Source of the DNA: Haliea sp.
GTDB taxonomy: Bacteria; Pseudomonadota; Gammaproteobacteria; Pseudomonadales; Halieaceae
Assembly: GCA_024642245.1 (NCBI GenBank)
Contig: JAHEBM010000015.1
Location: forward strand, 1-64,000
Length of the DNA: 64,000 nt
Direction: 5' to 3'
In this document: one piece after another, positions 54,860 through 63,856 of the stretch
Layout: each line of letters starts with the position of its first letter
Numbering within the stretch: the stretch's first letter is position 1
The notes under the pieces: generated by a model
The model's database searches: none
Told to the model about the DNA's origin: nothing
What the model saw: only the letters and a program-made list of their open reading frames with translations
Translations under genes and position numbers: made by a program

Positions 54860-56356
54860 ATGAAACAGTTAACGGGTCTCGACGCCTCCTTTCTCTACCT
54901 CGAAACCGCCAACGCCCCGATGCACATATCGGGGCTTGGGATCTACGACCCGTCCACCGCCCCCGGCGGCAAAGTACGGTTCAAGGACATCATCGAGAAC
55001 AGCTATAACCGCGCCCTGGCAGTGCCCATCATGACCCAGACCCTGATGACGGTGCCCCTGGGGCTGGATCATCCCTACTGGGTAACGGAAGGCGCCTTCG
55101 ACCCGGAATTCCACATCCGCCACATCGCCCTGCCCAAGCCGGGTGACTGGCGCCAGCTGTGTATACAGGTAGCCCGCCTGCACGCCCGGCCCCTCGACCG
55201 GAAACGACCCCTGTGGGAGGTATACGTTATCGAGGGCCTGGACAACGTGGAGGGCATCCCCAGGGGCAGTTTCGCGATGCTTTCCAAGACCCACCACGCG
55301 GCTATCGATGGCACCTCCGGGATGGAGATGACGGCGGCAATGCACGACCTGTCACCGGACTACCACAAAGCCCGCCAGCCCGCCGTCATCAAGGTAGACC
55401 AGCACCCCTCCTCCCTGGAACTGGTGCTGAGGTCCCAGTTCAACAACCTGAGCAAACCGTTTCACTTTGTCAGCGTGGCCAGGAATTCCGTGCCCGGCAT
55501 GGCCAAGGCGGTGGCGGGTCTCTCCCGCGGCAAGCTAAGCAGGGTGAAAAAAATTCCACGTACCCGATTCAACGGCCAGGTGTCGCCCCACCGGGTGTTC
55601 GACGCCATCAACGTGCCACTGGAGGACATCAAGAAGATCAAGAACTCGGTACGCGGTGCGACGGTGAACGATACCGCCATCACTATCGTCGGGGGTGCGC
55701 TGCGCAAGTACCTGGTGGCCCACGGCGAGTTGCCGGAGGAGTCCCTGGCGGCGATGGCACCCATCAATATCCGCTCCGACAAGGACGTGGCAGGCGGCAA
55801 TCTCGTAGCAGCGATGACCGTTGCCGTTCGCAGCGATATTGAAAACCCGCTGGCGCGCTTGGAATCCGTGCATGAAGGGAGCCAGAATGCCAAGGAACTC
55901 ACCAATGCCATAGGGGCCGAGGCGATGACTGACTACAGTCAGTTTATCCCGTCCATGCTGACGGCCCAGGCGGCCCGCCTGGCCAGCCGCTGGGGCCTGA
56001 GCAACAGGGTCAGCCCTGCCTTCAACTGCGTTATCACCAACGTGCCCGGACCGCCCACCCCACTGTACAGTACCGGTGCAAAAATGGTCGCCAACTACGG
56101 TACAGGCCCAATACAGGACGGCCTGGGCCTGTTCCACACCATCGGCAGCTATTGCGGGCAATTCGTGATCAGTAGCACCAGTTGCCGCAAGATGATGCCG
56201 GACCCGGCTTTTTACCGGCAGTGCCTGCAGGCGAGCTTCGACGAGTTGCTGGCAGCGGCGGACAAGGCACAAGGCCAGGTCAGTGCGAAGCGCAAAGCCG
56301 GGCCAAAGGCCAAACGAACCCCGAAGCAGGAGCCTGGCCCAGGGGTCAGCACTTGA
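54860..56356 (+). CDS. Wax ester synthase/diacylglycerol acyltransferase (WS/DGAT)
   Basis: A 498-residue bifunctional acyltransferase that makes wax esters or triacylglycerol from acyl-CoA. The catalytic HHxxxDG is HHAAIDG at 145-151, and MKQLTGLDASFLYLET at the N terminus, RPLWEVYVIEGL and the NVPGPPTPLY motif near 400 are all standard. The C-terminal 30 residues are lysine/proline-rich (KRKAGPKAKRTPKQEP). It starts 23 bases after the receptor gene and its stop overlaps the TTG start of the hydrolase gene (TTGA). Confidence 0.93.
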   Translation: MKQLTGLDASFLYLETANAPMHISGLGIYDPSTAPGGKVRFKDIIENSYNRALAVPIMTQTLMTVPLGLDHPYWVTEGAFDPEFHIRHIALPKPGDWRQLCIQVARLHARPLDRKRPLWEVYVIEGLDNVEGIPRGSFAMLSKTHHAAIDGTSGMEMTAAMHDLSPDYHKARQPAVIKVDQHPSSLELVLRSQFNNLSKPFHFVSVARNSVPGMAKAVAGLSRGKLSRVKKIPRTRFNGQVSPHRVFDAINVPLEDIKKIKNSVRGATVNDTAITIVGGALRKYLVAHGELPEESLAAMAPINIRSDKDVAGGNLVAAMTVAVRSDIENPLARLESVHEGSQNAKELTNAIGAEAMTDYSQFIPSMLTAQAARLASRWGLSNRVSPAFNCVITNVPGPPTPLYSTGAKMVANYGTGPIQDGLGLFHTIGSYCGQFVISSTSCRKMMPDPAFYRQCLQASFDELLAAADKAQGQVSAKRKAGPKAKRTPKQEPGPGVST

Positions 56357-57048
56357 GCCTGAAGCCGCCCAATGCGCTGCTCGCCCTGAGCGATGGCCCC
56401 CGAGCGCTGGCGGACATGGCCTGCCTGGGCCTGGCAACACCTCTGCTGCGCCGGATGCCCAGAGCACGCAGCCGGCACAGTGTGATGGTGATTCCCGGTT
56501 TCCTGGGTGATGACCGTGGCAATGCGCCCCTTGTTCGCTACCTGCGTGGCCTGGGCTATATCACCGCGGGGTGGCAGCAGGGCCGCAACCTGGGTCCCGG
56601 CAGTTTTTCCGAAGAGTCGCTGCGAGTGGTGATGGCAGAATTGCTGGCAAAGGGCGGTGGTAAGATATCCCTTGTCGGGCATTCCCTGGGCGGCATCTAC
56701 GCCCGGGAAATAGCAAGGACGGAGCCGGACAACGTCCACCAGGTCATTACCCTGGGCAGCCCATTCGGCAAGGGCCACGCAAATGCCTCTCACGCGAGCG
56801 GCCTGTATCGCCGGCTTAACCCGCAATCCAATACCCGGGATGTGGAGGCGCTATTGTCCGTGCCACCGCCGGTACCCACCACCGCCATCTATACCCGGGC
56901 CGACGGGGTGGTCAACTGGCGCACCTCGAGGCAGGAGGGCGACTACCCCCACGTACACAACATCGAGGTCCTGGGCAGCCATATTGGCCTCAATCTCAAC
57001 TCGGCGGTGTGGTACTGGGTAGTAAAAAAGCTCGCGCAAATTCAATAA
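56353..57048 (+). CDS. Alpha/beta hydrolase, lipase-like
   Basis: A 231-residue alpha/beta hydrolase. The nucleophile elbow is VGHSLGG (Ser111), the oxyanion region VIPGFLGDD and a candidate catalytic His is in GSHIGLN near 216; TRADGVVNW supplies an Asp near 193. The start is a TTG at 56353 overlapping the WS/DGAT stop (TTGA); the ORF track's upstream extension is the open frame within that gene. It probably hydrolyses lipid esters, matching its neighbour. No signal peptide is seen, so it is cytosolic or membrane-peripheral. Confidence 0.82.
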   Translation: MSLKPPNALLALSDGPRALADMACLGLATPLLRRMPRARSRHSVMVIPGFLGDDRGNAPLVRYLRGLGYITAGWQQGRNLGPGSFSEESLRVVMAELLAKGGGKISLVGHSLGGIYAREIARTEPDNVHQVITLGSPFGKGHANASHASGLYRRLNPQSNTRDVEALLSVPPPVPTTAIYTRADGVVNWRTSRQEGDYPHVHNIEVLGSHIGLNLNSAVWYWVVKKLAQIQ

Positions 57049-57132
57049 CCGCCTCGAAACCGCTATAGTGTCCGGCCCTGCTGGGCCAATCCCTGCACCG
57101 ACCAACCAATCGCAACCAGACTGGAGCCCGCT

Positions 57133-58020
57133 ATGAGCTATAACACCCTGCGCTACGAAGTGGCCGACAACATCCTGACCATCACCCTCAATCGTCCCGA
57201 CCACCTCAACGCCTTTACGGTGGAGATGGCCAACGAGCTGATCACCGCCTTCAATCGCGCCAGCGACGACGACGGGGTGCGGGCGATCGTGGTTACCGGC
57301 GAAGGCAGGGCGTTTTGCGCCGGCATGGACCTCGCCGCGGCCGGCAACGTGTTTGGCCTCAATGAAAAGCTGAAGCCAACCATGGACGATATGCACAAGC
57401 GCCTCGACGACCCGCAGATGATCAGCGATGTGCGGGATACCGGCGGCAGATTGACCCTGGCGATCTACGACTGCAAGAAGCCGGTCATTGCCGCTATCAA
57501 TGGCGCCGCGGTGGGTATTGGCGCCACCATGACCTGCGCCATGGATATCCGGCTGGCCTCCGAGCACGCCCGCATCGGCTTTGTGTTCAACAAGATCGGC
57601 ATTACCCCGGAGGCCTGCTCCACCTGGTTCCTGCCGCGTATCGTGGGCATGTCGCAGGCGCTGGAGTGGTGCTACACCGGGGATATCCTGAAAGCGGACG
57701 AAGCGCTTGCAGGTGGCTTCGTGAAAGCGGTTCTGCCCGCCGACAAGTTGCTCGAAGAGGCCTACCGCATCGCCGGCAAGATCGCCCGGCACAGCCCGGT
57801 GGCCATCGCCCTGACCCGCCAGATGATGTACCGCAATGCCGCCCAGCCCCACCCCATCGAGGCCCACCGGGTGGACTCACTGGCGATTTTTTACGCCAGC
57901 CAGAAAAGCGGCAAGGAGGGTGTGGCCTCCTTCCTGGAAAAGCGTCCCCCGGTGTTTACCGACACGGTCTCCGCGGACATGCCTCCTTTCTACCCCTGGT
58001 GGGAGCACGGGGGAACCTAG
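57133..58020 (+). CDS. Enoyl-CoA hydratase/isomerase family protein
   Basis: A 295-residue crotonase-fold protein. The oxyanion-hole segments are GRAFCAGMDL near 58-67 and NGAAVGIGATMTCAMDIRLAS near 122-142; GITPEACSTWFLPRIVG carries the second catalytic Glu position, and the first acidic position is not clearly conserved. Substrate class is an acyl-CoA intermediate of fatty acid breakdown. Length is a little above the usual 260, from an extra loop near 70-100 (LKPTMDDMHKRL). It follows the hydrolase gene after 84 bases and could share its operon. Confidence 0.88.
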   Translation: MSYNTLRYEVADNILTITLNRPDHLNAFTVEMANELITAFNRASDDDGVRAIVVTGEGRAFCAGMDLAAAGNVFGLNEKLKPTMDDMHKRLDDPQMISDVRDTGGRLTLAIYDCKKPVIAAINGAAVGIGATMTCAMDIRLASEHARIGFVFNKIGITPEACSTWFLPRIVGMSQALEWCYTGDILKADEALAGGFVKAVLPADKLLEEAYRIAGKIARHSPVAIALTRQMMYRNAAQPHPIEAHRVDSLAIFYASQKSGKEGVASFLEKRPPVFTDTVSADMPPFYPWWEHGGT

Positions 58021-58080
58021 TCAGCGAATAATGCTCCAGCAGTGCTTCGGGCATCATTCGACCAGCAGGGTTAAACGCAT

Positions 58081-59181
58081 ATGATCATCAAACGAACCCG
58101 GGCATACCGATTGCTACTCGCGGCCACACTGTGCGCCTCACTCCCTGTCGCAGGCAATGCGCAGGAAACCAGGGCCAGTCCGGTGACCGTGACAACGGTG
58201 CGCGAACAGGATATCTACCGGGCATTACACCTCACGGGTACCGTGACGGCCGCCCGGACAGCGCGCTTGTCCGCGGCTACCAGCGGCCTGGTATCCATTA
58301 TAAACGTGGACGCCGGCAGCCAGGTCGAGGCGGGGCAATTGTTACTGGAGCTGGACCCGGAGCTGGCACAATTGCAGCTGGACAGCGCCAACGCCCAGGT
58401 CGAGCAGGCAAGCACCGCCCTGGCAGACGCCAGGCGCAGGCTTGAAGAGGCCCGCCGCCTGGCACCGCAGCGCAGTATCGCCGAAAGCGTGGTGCGGGAT
58501 ATTGAAGCGGAAGTTGCCGGTGACGAGGCGGCGTTGCACCAGGCCCAGGCGGACGCCGGCTATCGCCAGGGGATTCTCTCCAGGCATCAACTGCGCGCAC
58601 CTTTCGCCGGCGTGGTGAGCACCAAACTTACCGAGTCTGGAGAATGGGTAAACCCGGGGCAACCGGTACTTGAGCTTGTCGCCCTCGAGGAGGTTCGCCT
58701 GGATTTTTCGGTTTCCGAGGATTACCTGGCGGATATCCATCCGGGTGCGCCAGTTCAGTTCAGCCTGGATTCGGATCCCGGACGGGTCTATCGCGGCCGC
58801 GTTGCGACAGTCGTACCTGTCACCGATCCCAACGCCCGCACATTCCTGCTCAGGGTGGTAGCCAAGGACCCCGGCAAGAATATGTTGCCCGGTATGTCCG
58901 TGCGAGCCAATCTGGAGCTGGCTACGGGCCGGCGCGGACTGGCGGTCCCCCGGGATGCCATCCTGCGCTTCCCTGATGGACGCGTGGTCGTATGGACCGT
59001 CGAGACGAGCGCTGAGGGCTCGGTGGCACGCGAGCGCCCGGTCACTATCGGGCTGAGCTTCGATGCCATGGTTGAAATCCGCGAGGGACTGCAGGACGGA
59101 GCCGCCATTGTAGTCGAAGGTAACGAGACCCTACAGGACGGCCAGCGCGTACTCACCTCGGATGCACATAAAGGCGGGTAA
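58081..59181 (+). CDS. RND efflux periplasmic adaptor (MFP) subunit
   Basis: A 366-residue membrane fusion protein. A signal peptide (about 1-27, ending GNA) is followed by a lipoyl half (VSIINVDAGSQVEAGQLLLELD), an alpha-hairpin (about 90-140), the second lipoyl half (LRAPFAGVVSTKLTESGEWV) and a beta-barrel domain. It bridges an inner-membrane RND pump to an outer-membrane channel. The next gene, the RND permease, overlaps its 3' end by 20 bases, so they form an operon. No outer-membrane factor gene is present; a TolC made elsewhere is probably used. Confidence 0.92.
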   Translation: MIIKRTRAYRLLLAATLCASLPVAGNAQETRASPVTVTTVREQDIYRALHLTGTVTAARTARLSAATSGLVSIINVDAGSQVEAGQLLLELDPELAQLQLDSANAQVEQASTALADARRRLEEARRLAPQRSIAESVVRDIEAEVAGDEAALHQAQADAGYRQGILSRHQLRAPFAGVVSTKLTESGEWVNPGQPVLELVALEEVRLDFSVSEDYLADIHPGAPVQFSLDSDPGRVYRGRVATVVPVTDPNARTFLLRVVAKDPGKNMLPGMSVRANLELATGRRGLAVPRDAILRFPDGRVVVWTVETSAEGSVARERPVTIGLSFDAMVEIREGLQDGAAIVVEGNETLQDGQRVLTSDAHKGG

Positions 59182-62100
59182 ATCAGTGTTCGAGAAAATT
59201 ATCAGGAACGGCACTCCGCTGGCAGTCATCGTGCTGATCATTTGCGTACTGGGGATAGTGGCCGCTCAACACATTCCCGTACAGATGATCCCCGACCTCG
59301 ATGTGCGTACTATCGGGATACGCACCAACTGGCCGGGAGCCACTCCCCAGGACGTTGAGAAAGAGATACTCATCGAGCAGGAAGATTACCTGCGCAACCT
59401 GCCTAACCTGTCGCGCATCACCGCTACCGCCAGTAGCGGCTCCGCCCAGATTGAACTGGAGTTCCCCTTCGGCACCGATGTCACTCAGATGATGATCAGG
59501 GTGAACAACGCCCTCAGCCAGGTGCCCTCCTACCCGGAAAACGTCGACGAACCCAGAATCTACGCCAACTCCTTCTCCAGCAATTACTTCATGTTTTTCA
59601 GTGTGACGGCTATGCCGGGCAATCCCCGGCAGCTGGACATGGATATGACCCTGGATTTTATCGAGGACAATATCAAGCCACGCCTGGGCGCCGTACCCGG
59701 TGTGTCCGAGGTGACCGTTTACGGCGGCACAGAACGCCAGGTCCAGGTGCTGGTGGATCCGGCAAGGCTGGCCCAGCGCGGCTTGTCACTGGAGGACCTG
59801 CGCAGCGCCATCCGCGGTCGCAACCGGGACCGCTCCGGCGGCATCATCGAATCCGGCAAACGCCAGTACCTGCTGCGGACTATCGGTCGCTTCAACACTA
59901 TCGAAGAGGTTGAACAGCTGATAGTGGCGCGCCGTGGCGATACTGTGATCCGCCTGTCCGAGGTGGCCACGGTGCGCCTGAACCACTTTGAAAAACGGAC
60001 GGTTTCCCTCTTCAATGGCTCGCCCAACATCATGGTTATGCTGCGGCGCGAACCGGGATCGAATGTCATCGACATCAAGCGGCGGATGAGCACGGAAATC
60101 GCCGCCGTCAATCGCGAGATCATGCAGCCGGCGGGCATGGCCATCGAGAAATATGCAGATGACGTCGCCTACGTCGAGCAATCCGTGCGCAACGTCTGGC
60201 AGAACCTGGTGCTGGGCGCCCTGCTGGCGACTGCTGTCATGTACCTGTTCCTGCGCTCCTTCAACGCGACAGTCATCGGCGTGATCGGTATTCCGATCTG
60301 CATCATCGTGGCGTTTTTGGGCCTGCTGCTTGCTGGCCGAACCATCAATGTAATTTCCCTGGCCGGTATTGCATTCGCAATCGGCATGACCCTGGATAAC
60401 AGCATCGTGGTGCTGGAGAGCATCGAGCTGGAGCGGCGCCGTGGGGCGGACCGCTTCAGCGCGGCGCTCAATGGCGTCAAACAGGTGTGGCCAGCAGTAT
60501 TTGCCTCCACAATGACAACCATCCTTGTGTTTATCCCGGTGGTCTTCGTCGCCGAGGAAGCAGGCCAGCTTTACTCTGATGTAGCCGTGGCGATTGCGGC
60601 CGCCATTTTCGCGTCGATGCTGGTCGCGGTAACCGTACTACCGGCCGCCGCCGCGAGGCTGGATATCGCGGATCCGGATAATGACGCCAGCGCCGCCCCG
60701 GGGGCAAAACCCCACTTACACCGCACCCGGGATACCACGCTGGCGCTGGTCCGTCGCGTCATTGCAACACCTGCCCGGCGTTACGGCTGTATCGCCATTA
60801 CAACCACGCTCAGCGCGCTGGTCATCTGGCTGCTGACCCCGGCGGCGGAGTATCTGCCAGAAGGCGAGGAGCCGAAGGTATTCGCCGTGATGAACGCACC
60901 ACCGGGCTACAATCTTGCGGCCATGGAAAAGCTGGGCGTCGAAATAAACGACTGGTTCCTGCCCCATGTCAACGCCGATACGGCACCTTACGACCGCGGC
61001 GAAACCGATGTGCCGCCGATGCGTTACCTGAGTCTGTACTTCGACCCCGGCCAGCTTCGCATTATCTCCGAGCCGGTGAGATCCGGGGATATCGATGCCT
61101 TGATGGAATCGATCATGCGCAAGTACCGTGAGTACCCCGGCATGCGCGCTTTCGCGGCGCGCGGATCCATCATCAGCAGCAACAACGGTGGTACCCGCAG
61201 TATCAACCTGGATATCGCCGGACCCAACCTGGCCACCCTGTACGATGTGGCACAAGCGGCCTACCACAGGGCTGGCGAGGTGTTTGACAACCCGCGCATC
61301 CAGAGCCAACCGTCCTCCCTCAGCCTGGCCCAGCCGATGGTCGAGATCAGGCCGCGATGGGAGCGGGCGGCAGAGCTGGGTATGACAGCCGAATCACTGG
61401 GTTTTACGGTAGCGGCATTGACCGACGGCAGTTATGTAGACGAGTTCTTTCTGGCGGACGACAAGATCGATATCTACCTGTACAGCGATGTCGGGCACCA
61501 TGCCACGCTAGACACCCTGGAGCAGATACCCCTCTACACGGCAGCCGATGCAGTGCTGCCGCTGGGCGCAATCGCCGACATCAAAGAGACGGTCAGCAGC
61601 AATGTGGTGCGCCGGGTAAATGGCCGGCGCACGGTGACCCTCAATATCATCCCCCCGCGCAGTATTCCCCTGGAGACCGGTGTGGCACAGGTTCGCTCTG
61701 ACGTGGTGGCCTACCTGCGCGACCGCGGCGAAATACCCGCCGATGTGACTGTCGCCATCTCCGGCGCGGCAGACCAGCTCGATGCCACCCGTGAGTCACT
61801 GCTGGGCAATTACCTGGTGGCACTGTTTATCATTTACCTGCTGATGGTCGCCATCTTCAATCACTGGGGCTACCCGCTGCTTATTATGACATCCATCCCC
61901 CTGGGCATTGCCGGCGGCATTATCGGACTGTGGCTATTGAACGGTATCGGCGGCCTGCTGCCACTGGTGGGTCTCAGCGCGATCGTGCAGCCATTCGACA
62001 TGATCTCCATGCTGGGCTTCCTGATCCTCATGGGAACGGTAGTTAACAACCCGATCCTGATTGTTCACCGCGCCGTGCAGAACGCCAACGACCAGGGGAT

Positions 62101-62356
62101 GGCGCCCCTGGCCGCGGTCAACGAGGCAGTGGAGGCCAGGCTGCGGCCGATCGCAATGTCCACCATCACCACCCTGTGCGGCCTGGCACCACTGGTACTG
62201 ATACCTGGCGCCGGCACCGAGCTGTATCGCGGCGTGGGCGCTATCGTGATGTTTGGGATTGTCGGCGCAGCGCTGGTCACATTGACGATGCTGCCGGCCC
62301 TGACCGTAATGGTGCTGGGCTGGCGGCAGCAAATCGCCAGGGACAGCCCCCGCTAG
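59162..62356 (+). CDS. RND efflux transporter permease subunit
   Basis: A 1064-residue AcrB/HAE-1-like pump. Twelve transmembrane helices: one near the N terminus, a periplasmic domain (about 40-330), helices 2-6, a second large periplasmic domain, then helices 7-12. The proton-relay motif in helix 4 reads GMTLDNSIVV: one Asp is kept and the second (DD in AcrB) is Asn, as in several non-enteric RND branches. The start ATG overlaps the adaptor gene. Substrates cannot be inferred from sequence. Confidence 0.93.
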   Translation: MHIKAGKSVFEKIIRNGTPLAVIVLIICVLGIVAAQHIPVQMIPDLDVRTIGIRTNWPGATPQDVEKEILIEQEDYLRNLPNLSRITATASSGSAQIELEFPFGTDVTQMMIRVNNALSQVPSYPENVDEPRIYANSFSSNYFMFFSVTAMPGNPRQLDMDMTLDFIEDNIKPRLGAVPGVSEVTVYGGTERQVQVLVDPARLAQRGLSLEDLRSAIRGRNRDRSGGIIESGKRQYLLRTIGRFNTIEEVEQLIVARRGDTVIRLSEVATVRLNHFEKRTVSLFNGSPNIMVMLRREPGSNVIDIKRRMSTEIAAVNREIMQPAGMAIEKYADDVAYVEQSVRNVWQNLVLGALLATAVMYLFLRSFNATVIGVIGIPICIIVAFLGLLLAGRTINVISLAGIAFAIGMTLDNSIVVLESIELERRRGADRFSAALNGVKQVWPAVFASTMTTILVFIPVVFVAEEAGQLYSDVAVAIAAAIFASMLVAVTVLPAAAARLDIADPDNDASAAPGAKPHLHRTRDTTLALVRRVIATPARRYGCIAITTTLSALVIWLLTPAAEYLPEGEEPKVFAVMNAPPGYNLAAMEKLGVEINDWFLPHVNADTAPYDRGETDVPPMRYLSLYFDPGQLRIISEPVRSGDIDALMESIMRKYREYPGMRAFAARGSIISSNNGGTRSINLDIAGPNLATLYDVAQAAYHRAGEVFDNPRIQSQPSSLSLAQPMVEIRPRWERAAELGMTAESLGFTVAALTDGSYVDEFFLADDKIDIYLYSDVGHHATLDTLEQIPLYTAADAVLPLGAIADIKETVSSNVVRRVNGRRTVTLNIIPPRSIPLETGVAQVRSDVVAYLRDRGEIPADVTVAISGAADQLDATRESLLGNYLVALFIIYLLMVAIFNHWGYPLLIMTSIPLGIAGGIIGLWLLNGIGGLLPLVGLSAIVQPFDMISMLGFLILMGTVVNNPILIVHRAVQNANDQGMAPLAAVNEAVEARLRPIAMSTITTLCGLAPLVLIPGAGTELYRGVGAIVMFGIVGAALVTLTMLPALTVMVLGWRQQIARDSPR

Positions 62357-62389
62357 AGGAGCCTGTCAATCACACCAATTACTGCTGAC

Positions 62390-62587
62390 TCACTGATTCA
62401 GGTCGAGCCAGGGCGCGTGGCGCCTGCCCAGTAGGCCCTTTTCCAGCCGCAGGATTTTTTCATAACTGGCGGGAAACAGGCGCGTTAACAGACTTATGAC
62501 CCTGGCATCGGTACCCACCAGGATGCGACGCTTGTTTTTCAGTACGCCGCGGATACCGAACGCGCTGGAAACACTGACGATACGGCC
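62390..62587 (-). pseudogene. Truncated, internally deleted short-chain dehydrogenase remnant
   Basis: On the minus strand the frame reads GRIVSVSSAFGI, which looks like the catalytic-serine region of an SDR, and then directly RGVLKNKRRILVGTDARVISLLTRLFP, which is the SDR C-terminal region; the Tyr-x-x-x-Lys active-site segment that should stand between is absent. A TGA at 62588-62590 lies just upstream in frame. The C-terminal part is nearly identical to the start of the intact SDR at 63857-64000. This is best read as a decayed duplicate that lost its 5' end and active-site region. Confidence 0.75.
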
Positions 62588-62636
62588 TCATTGATCCAAG
62601 TGCGTTCTGCTTTACCAAATACCTGATGTAAGCCGA

Positions 62637-62652
62637 TCCCGCCCGTGCGGGA
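62637..62652. repeat. REP-like palindrome
   Basis: TCCCGC-CCGT-GCGGGA, followed by ATGACGAA, is the common form of intergenic REP-type palindromes in proteobacteria. It lies in the 265-base gap between the SDR remnant and the NIDO-like gene. Only one copy is seen in this window. Confidence 0.5.
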
Positions 62653-62738
62653 ATGACGAATCCTGATTAATCGAAATTTCCGAGTCATATATTCCTGAAT
62701 TTGTAAACATTTTATTTACTCAATAGTCATAATTTATA

Positions 62739-62761
62739 TGTGGATTATGGATAATCCCACA
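62739..62761. promoter_or_regulatory. Palindrome upstream of the sorted surface protein
   Basis: TGTGGATTAT-GG-ATAATCCCACA is a near-perfect palindrome with one bulged base, in AT-rich DNA about 90 bases before the start of the NIDO-like gene. It is a candidate operator; the surrounding AT-richness differs from the rest of the window. Confidence 0.4.
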
Positions 62762-62852
62762 ATTAGGATGCGGTTATTTGGTGGAAAAAACACACGACTT
62801 CAGGGCGCGCTCGCCAACTGATAGTACAACCAGGGCAACATAGGGGAAAAAA

Positions 62853-63656
62853 ATGAACGTGCTACGCAAATTCAGAATGGATACAAAACTACCGGGACAG
62901 TTGATTTTCATTCTTTTTACGCTTATGGGCCTCGCTCAACCCGCCGCGGCGGCGCTGTATACCAATACATATGGCGACGTAATGACAAATTCGAGCAACT
63001 GTGATGACTGTTACGACGGTCCAATCAGCTTCGGCGGCGGACAGACCATAAATTTTTTCGGCACTGCCTACGGCGAATTATATGTCGGCTCAAACGGGTA
63101 CGTCACTTTTGGGGGTGGCAGTACCGGGTTCGTGCCATCCCCGCTGGATGTGCAAACGTTGAACCCCATGATCGCCGGGTTGTTCACCGATCTTGATTCC
63201 AGGAGCGATGCAGCCTCCGTGGTTTATGCCAATACGACCACACCCGGTCAAATTATCATCACCTACGTCATGCTGGGACACTACGCAGTGAACTACACCG
63301 TTCGCGCCACTTTCCAACTCGTCGTTCGCTCAGATTCTTTTGCAATACCTCCGGGCGAATCACAAATCGGTTTTTTCTATGACACGATAACCGATGGAAG
63401 TATTGCAAGTGGCGGATTCGGGGATGGTCTAGTTGAAAGCAACCCGGGCGAAGTTGCACTTTTTTCCCAGGTTGCAGGAACAACACAAAGCAACGCGGCG
63501 GCGCGGTGGTTTAGCATTTCCGGTGGCATACCCCAGGGTCCCGGCGGCCCTGTGACGCCCGTACCTACACTGCCAGATTATATATTGGCATTATTGGCGG
63601 GCGTGATTTTAGTGACCGGGCTTTTCGCCGCAAGGCGTCAAAAACTCATGGCGTGA
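62853..63656 (+). CDS. NIDO-like surface protein with C-terminal sorting signal
   Basis: A 267-residue secreted protein with GGGGAAAA as ribosome-binding site. Signal peptide about 1-34 (ending AAA), then a NIDO-like domain (LYVGSNGYVTFGGG and MIAGLFTDLDSR, about 75-115). The C terminus is PVPTLPDYILALLAGVILVTGLFAARRQK: a short Pro-Thr-Leu motif, a hydrophobic helix and an Arg-rich tail, like IPTL-CTERM/PEP-CTERM signals processed by exosortases. No exosortase gene is in the window. Such proteins are often retained with exopolysaccharide. Codon and base use look more AT-rich than neighbours. Confidence 0.8.
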   Translation: MNVLRKFRMDTKLPGQLIFILFTLMGLAQPAAAALYTNTYGDVMTNSSNCDDCYDGPISFGGGQTINFFGTAYGELYVGSNGYVTFGGGSTGFVPSPLDVQTLNPMIAGLFTDLDSRSDAASVVYANTTTPGQIIITYVMLGHYAVNYTVRATFQLVVRSDSFAIPPGESQIGFFYDTITDGSIASGGFGDGLVESNPGEVALFSQVAGTTQSNAAARWFSISGGIPQGPGGPVTPVPTLPDYILALLAGVILVTGLFAARRQKLMA

Positions 63657-63697
63657 TTCACTGCCATAGCCTGAACCACTCTCAAAGGCTGCTCATC

Positions 63698-63733
63698 GGG
63701 GGCGTTGTACTACCGAATGGTAGGACGCTCCCC
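63698..63733. terminator. Long hairpin after the NIDO-like gene
   Basis: GGGGGCGT-N3-CTACC-GAAT-GGTAG-N-ACGCTCCCC forms a stem with an internal loop about 40 bases after the gene stop. No T-run follows. It stands in the 200-base gap before a convergent SDR gene, so it may act as a bidirectional terminator. The ORF on the minus strand over it (63682-63906) is not credible. Confidence 0.4.
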
Positions 63734-63856
63734 TCCCCAGTCTGAGTACAGACGTGAAAACAACGCTGCAGGTGCGAGCAGTCCTCCTCGTCGATACGGT
63801 ACAACTGCGGATAACGGCCTGACGCCACTGGGCTCGTCACAGCAAGCCTCTCCTGA

